Source: Cellulomonas sp. Root485 (GTDB taxonomy: Bacteria; Actinomycetota; Actinomycetes; Actinomycetales; Cellulomonadaceae). Taken from it: DNA of 64,000 bases. Shown piece by piece: positions 61,893-64,000 of the stretch (the stretch's first letter is position 1; each line of letters begins with the position of its first letter). The stretch is from contig NZ_LMFC01000001.1 of assembly GCF_001426705.1 (NCBI RefSeq), positions 62,651-126,650 of the forward strand, in the 5' to 3' direction. The translations under genes were made by a program, and so were the position numbers. A model generated the notes under the pieces. The model searched no databases and was not told the DNA's origin. It saw only the letters and a program-made list of their open reading frames with translations.

Positions 61893-63560
61893 TCAGTCGC
61901 GGGCGGAGACCCGCTCCTGCGCCGTGAGGGCGTCCAGCTCGGCGTCGGTCGGGTCGACGGAGGCCTCCGACGTGGCCGGCGCGAGCGCCTGACCCTCCTG
62001 CTCGAGGAGCTGCTCGATGCCCGAGCGCGTGCCCAGCGGCACCTCCTTGAGGAACAGGACCGCGATCAGGGAGATGAGCGCGACCGGTGCGGCGACGAGG
62101 AACAGGTCCGCGATGGCGTTGCCGAACGACTGCTCGACGACGATCCGCACGTTCTCGGGCAGCGTGGACAGGTCCGGGATCGCCCCGTCGGAGCCCATGG
62201 CGGACGGGTCGATGCCGATCGCCACCAGGCCGCGGACCATGAGGTCGGTGACGCGGTGGGAGAGCACGACGCCCAGGGCGGACACGCCGAGCGCGCCACC
62301 GAGCGTCCGGAAGAACGCCACGGTCGACGTCCCCGAGCCGATCTCGCGGACGTCCAGGGTGTTCTGCACGGCGAGCACGAGGTTCTGCATGAGCATGCCG
62401 ACGCCCGCGCCGATGATGACGAGGTAGAGGCCGACCAGCGTGAACGACGTGTCGAAGTGGATGGTCCCCATGAGCGCGAGGCCCGTGGTGAGCAGGACGG
62501 CGCCGGCGATCATGAAGTTCTTGTACTTGCCGGTGCGGCTGATGATCTGCCCGGAGATGGTCGACGAGACGAGCAGGCCGACGATCATCGGGATGGTCAG
62601 CAGACCGGACTGGGTGGGCGTCTTGCCGCGCGCCAGCTGCATGTACTGGCTGAGGAACACCGAGGTGCCGAACAGGGCGACACCGACGGCGATGCTGGCG
62701 ACGACGGCCAGGACGAGGGTGCGGTTCCTGAACAGGTGCAGCGGGATGATCGGCTCGCTCGCGCGGGACTCCACCCAGATCGCGGCTGCGAGGGTCAGCA
62801 GGGAGCCGCCGACCATCGCGGCGGTCTGCCACGAGGCCCAGTCGAACGAGGTGCCCGCGAAGGTGATCCACAGCAGCAGGGTCGCGATGCTGACGGACAG
62901 GAGCGTCGCGCCGGCGTAGTCGATCTTGACCTTGCGGGCCGTGCGGGCGGGCAGGTGCAGCGTGCGCTGGAGCACGATGATCGCGGCCACCGCGAACGGC
63001 AGGCCGAGGAAGAAGTTCCAGCGCCAGCCCGCGCTGTCCGTGATGACACCGCCGAGCAGCGGCCCGCCGACCATGCCGATGCCCATCACGGCGCCCATGA
63101 GGCCCATGTACCTGCCGCGTTCGCGCGGGCTGATGATGTCGGCGATCAGGACCGTGCCCAGCGCGGTGAGGCCACCGGCGCCGATGCCCTGCAGGGCACG
63201 CATGCCGATGAGCATCCCCGTGCCGTGGGACAGCCCGGCGAGGGCCGAGGAGACCACGGAGATGCCGAGCGCGAGCTGGATGAGCAGCTTGCGGTCGACG
63301 AGGTCGGCCAGCTTGCCCCAGATCGGCGTCGAGATGGTCGTGGTGAGCAGGGTCGCGGTGACCACCCAGGTGAAGGCCGACTGGGTGCCGTCGAGGTCGG
63401 AGATGATCCTCGGCAGCGACGACGAGACGACGCTCGTCGCGAGGATCGAGACGAACATCCCGAGCAGGATGCCCGAGAGCGCTTCGAGGACCTCGCGGTG
63501 ACTCATCTTCGGGGTGTGCTCAGCGGTGCTGGTGGGTGCTGGCGTGGTGGTGCTGGACAT
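61893..63560 (-). CDS. DHA2-family (EmrB/QacA-type) MFS drug exporter
   Basis: A 555-residue transporter with 14 predicted helices. Motif A (GKLADLVDRKLLIQ) follows TM2 and the antiporter motif C (GIGMVGGPLLGGVITDSAGWRWNFFLG) lies in TM5. Such proton antiporters expel lipophilic drugs or metabolites. A MarR gene lies 43 nt upstream on the same strand and should repress it. A long cytosolic C-terminal tail is Ala/Asp/Glu-rich. Confidence 0.95.
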   Translation of the reverse strand: MSSTTTPAPTSTAEHTPKMSHREVLEALSGILLGMFVSILATSVVSSSLPRIISDLDGTQSAFTWVVTATLLTTTISTPIWGKLADLVDRKLLIQLALGISVVSSALAGLSHGTGMLIGMRALQGIGAGGLTALGTVLIADIISPRERGRYMGLMGAVMGIGMVGGPLLGGVITDSAGWRWNFFLGLPFAVAAIIVLQRTLHLPARTARKVKIDYAGATLLSVSIATLLLWITFAGTSFDWASWQTAAMVGGSLLTLAAAIWVESRASEPIIPLHLFRNRTLVLAVVASIAVGVALFGTSVFLSQYMQLARGKTPTQSGLLTIPMIVGLLVSSTISGQIISRTGKYKNFMIAGAVLLTTGLALMGTIHFDTSFTLVGLYLVIIGAGVGMLMQNLVLAVQNTLDVREIGSGTSTVAFFRTLGGALGVSALGVVLSHRVTDLMVRGLVAIGIDPSAMGSDGAIPDLSTLPENVRIVVEQSFGNAIADLFLVAAPVALISLIAVLFLKEVPLGTRSGIEQLLEQEGQALAPATSEASVDPTDAELDALTAQERVSARD

Positions 63561-63603
63561 GGTCTCGCTCTCGTGGTGCTGGGAGGTCGTGCGTCAGGTG
63601 GGG

Positions 63604-64000
63604 TCAGGCGTGCGCGGGTGCCGGCGCGCGGTCGGCGTCGGCCGGGGCGGCCAGTCGCGTGATCGTCGTCGTCAGGCGGTCGAGCGTCGTGGTGGCGGTC
63701 GCGAGGTCCTCGGAGGACCAGTCGGCGAAGACCTCGCCGGCGCGGTGGTCGAGGACCGTCCCGATCTCGAGCGCCAGCGAGCGGCCGGCGGGGGAGAGGC
63801 GGAGGGTGCGGACGCGTCGGTCGCCGTCGTCGACCGCGCGCTCGACCAGGCCGTCGTCGACGAGCTGGCTGACCTGGCGGCTGGCGACCGAGATGTCGAC
63901 GCGCAGGATGTGGGCGATGTCGCTCACCTGGAGGGACCCGCGACGCTCCAGGATCCGGACGATCGCGAACGTCCCCTTCGAGCAGCCGACCTCGCGGGCG
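63604..64000 (-). CDS. MarR-family regulator of the exporter (5' end outside window)
   Basis: The minus-strand frame stays open to the window edge, so the start is missing. The visible 132 residues contain the winged helix (GTFAIVRILERRGSLQVSDIAHILRVDISVASRQVSQLVDDGLVERAVDDGDRRVRTLRLS) and a C-terminal dimer helix. It is co-directional with and 43 nt upstream of the DHA2 exporter, the usual MarR-pump arrangement. Confidence 0.92.
   Translation of the reverse strand, partial: AREVGCSKGTFAIVRILERRGSLQVSDIAHILRVDISVASRQVSQLVDDGLVERAVDDGDRRVRTLRLSPAGRSLALEIGTVLDHRAGEVFADWSSEDLATATTTLDRLTTTITRLAAPADADRAPAPAHA

Overview
High-GC actinobacterial chromosome segment (about 73% G+C by eye). The content suggests a soil or plant-litter member of the Micrococcales, most like Cellulomonas. 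Pointers are a CBM2-linker-GH18 chitinase, a CBM13-tagged CE1 esterase, a GH87-type glucanase, respiratory nitrate reductase, a PknG-GlnH-GlnX module, many GTG starts, many 4-nt stop/start overlaps and many leaderless -10 boxes. The genus is an inference; no rRNA or tRNA gene was seen.

Layout. 1-11.9 kb: one long plus-strand operon with a TelA-family protein, a small unknown, a CbbX/SpoVK-type AAA+ ATPase, GlnX, GlnH, a coiled-coil protein, PknG, a PP2C phosphatase, a VWA protein and an FHA protein. It holds sensor, kinase, phosphatase and phospho-reader together. 11.9-20.6 kb: a rhomboid-like membrane protein diverges from narK-narGHJI. 20.6-24.4 kb: small unknown, secreted chitinase, secreted AMIN-like protein, alpha/beta hydrolase. 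24.5-26.1 kb: DGPF/YCII protein with its ECF42-type sigma factor. 26.1-32.1 kb: four tandem paralogous membrane-anchored PQQ-type beta-propellers, each with its own leaderless promoter. 32.1-40.7 kb: aldo/keto reductase, GT-C glycosyltransferase, GH87-like beta-helix enzyme, GH13 enzyme, YnfA, MmcQ/YjbR, CE1-CBM13 esterase. 40.9-45 kb: an SOS-boxed DUF222-HNH gene diverging from a small Cys-rich protein, then M15 peptidase, DUF1801, Ddn-like F420 protein and a HesB-like protein. 45.1-46.9 kb: FMN reductase and luciferase-like monooxygenase pair.

47.1-53.7 kb is the most unusual part: a tightly packed operon encoding a response-regulator/PIG-L deacetylase fusion, an ATP-grasp enzyme, a PHP phosphoesterase, a processive GT2 synthase, a 61-aa membrane protein, a stand-alone receiver and a membrane histidine kinase. 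I infer a glycan synthesis and deacetylation machine under two-component control without a DNA-binding output. After an FAD oxidase (53.8-55.2 kb) come a SipW-type signal peptidase flanked by two putative TasA/camelysin-like substrates, with a sigma-28-like promoter, and a GGDEF-EAL protein. Together 47-59 kb looks like an extracellular matrix and biofilm neighbourhood.

59.2-64 kb: MsrB, a NERD-like protein, a MarR regulator, a DUF2510 membrane protein, a DHA2-type drug exporter and the start of a second MarR gene that runs off the window. Strong hairpin terminators sit at most convergent junctions.
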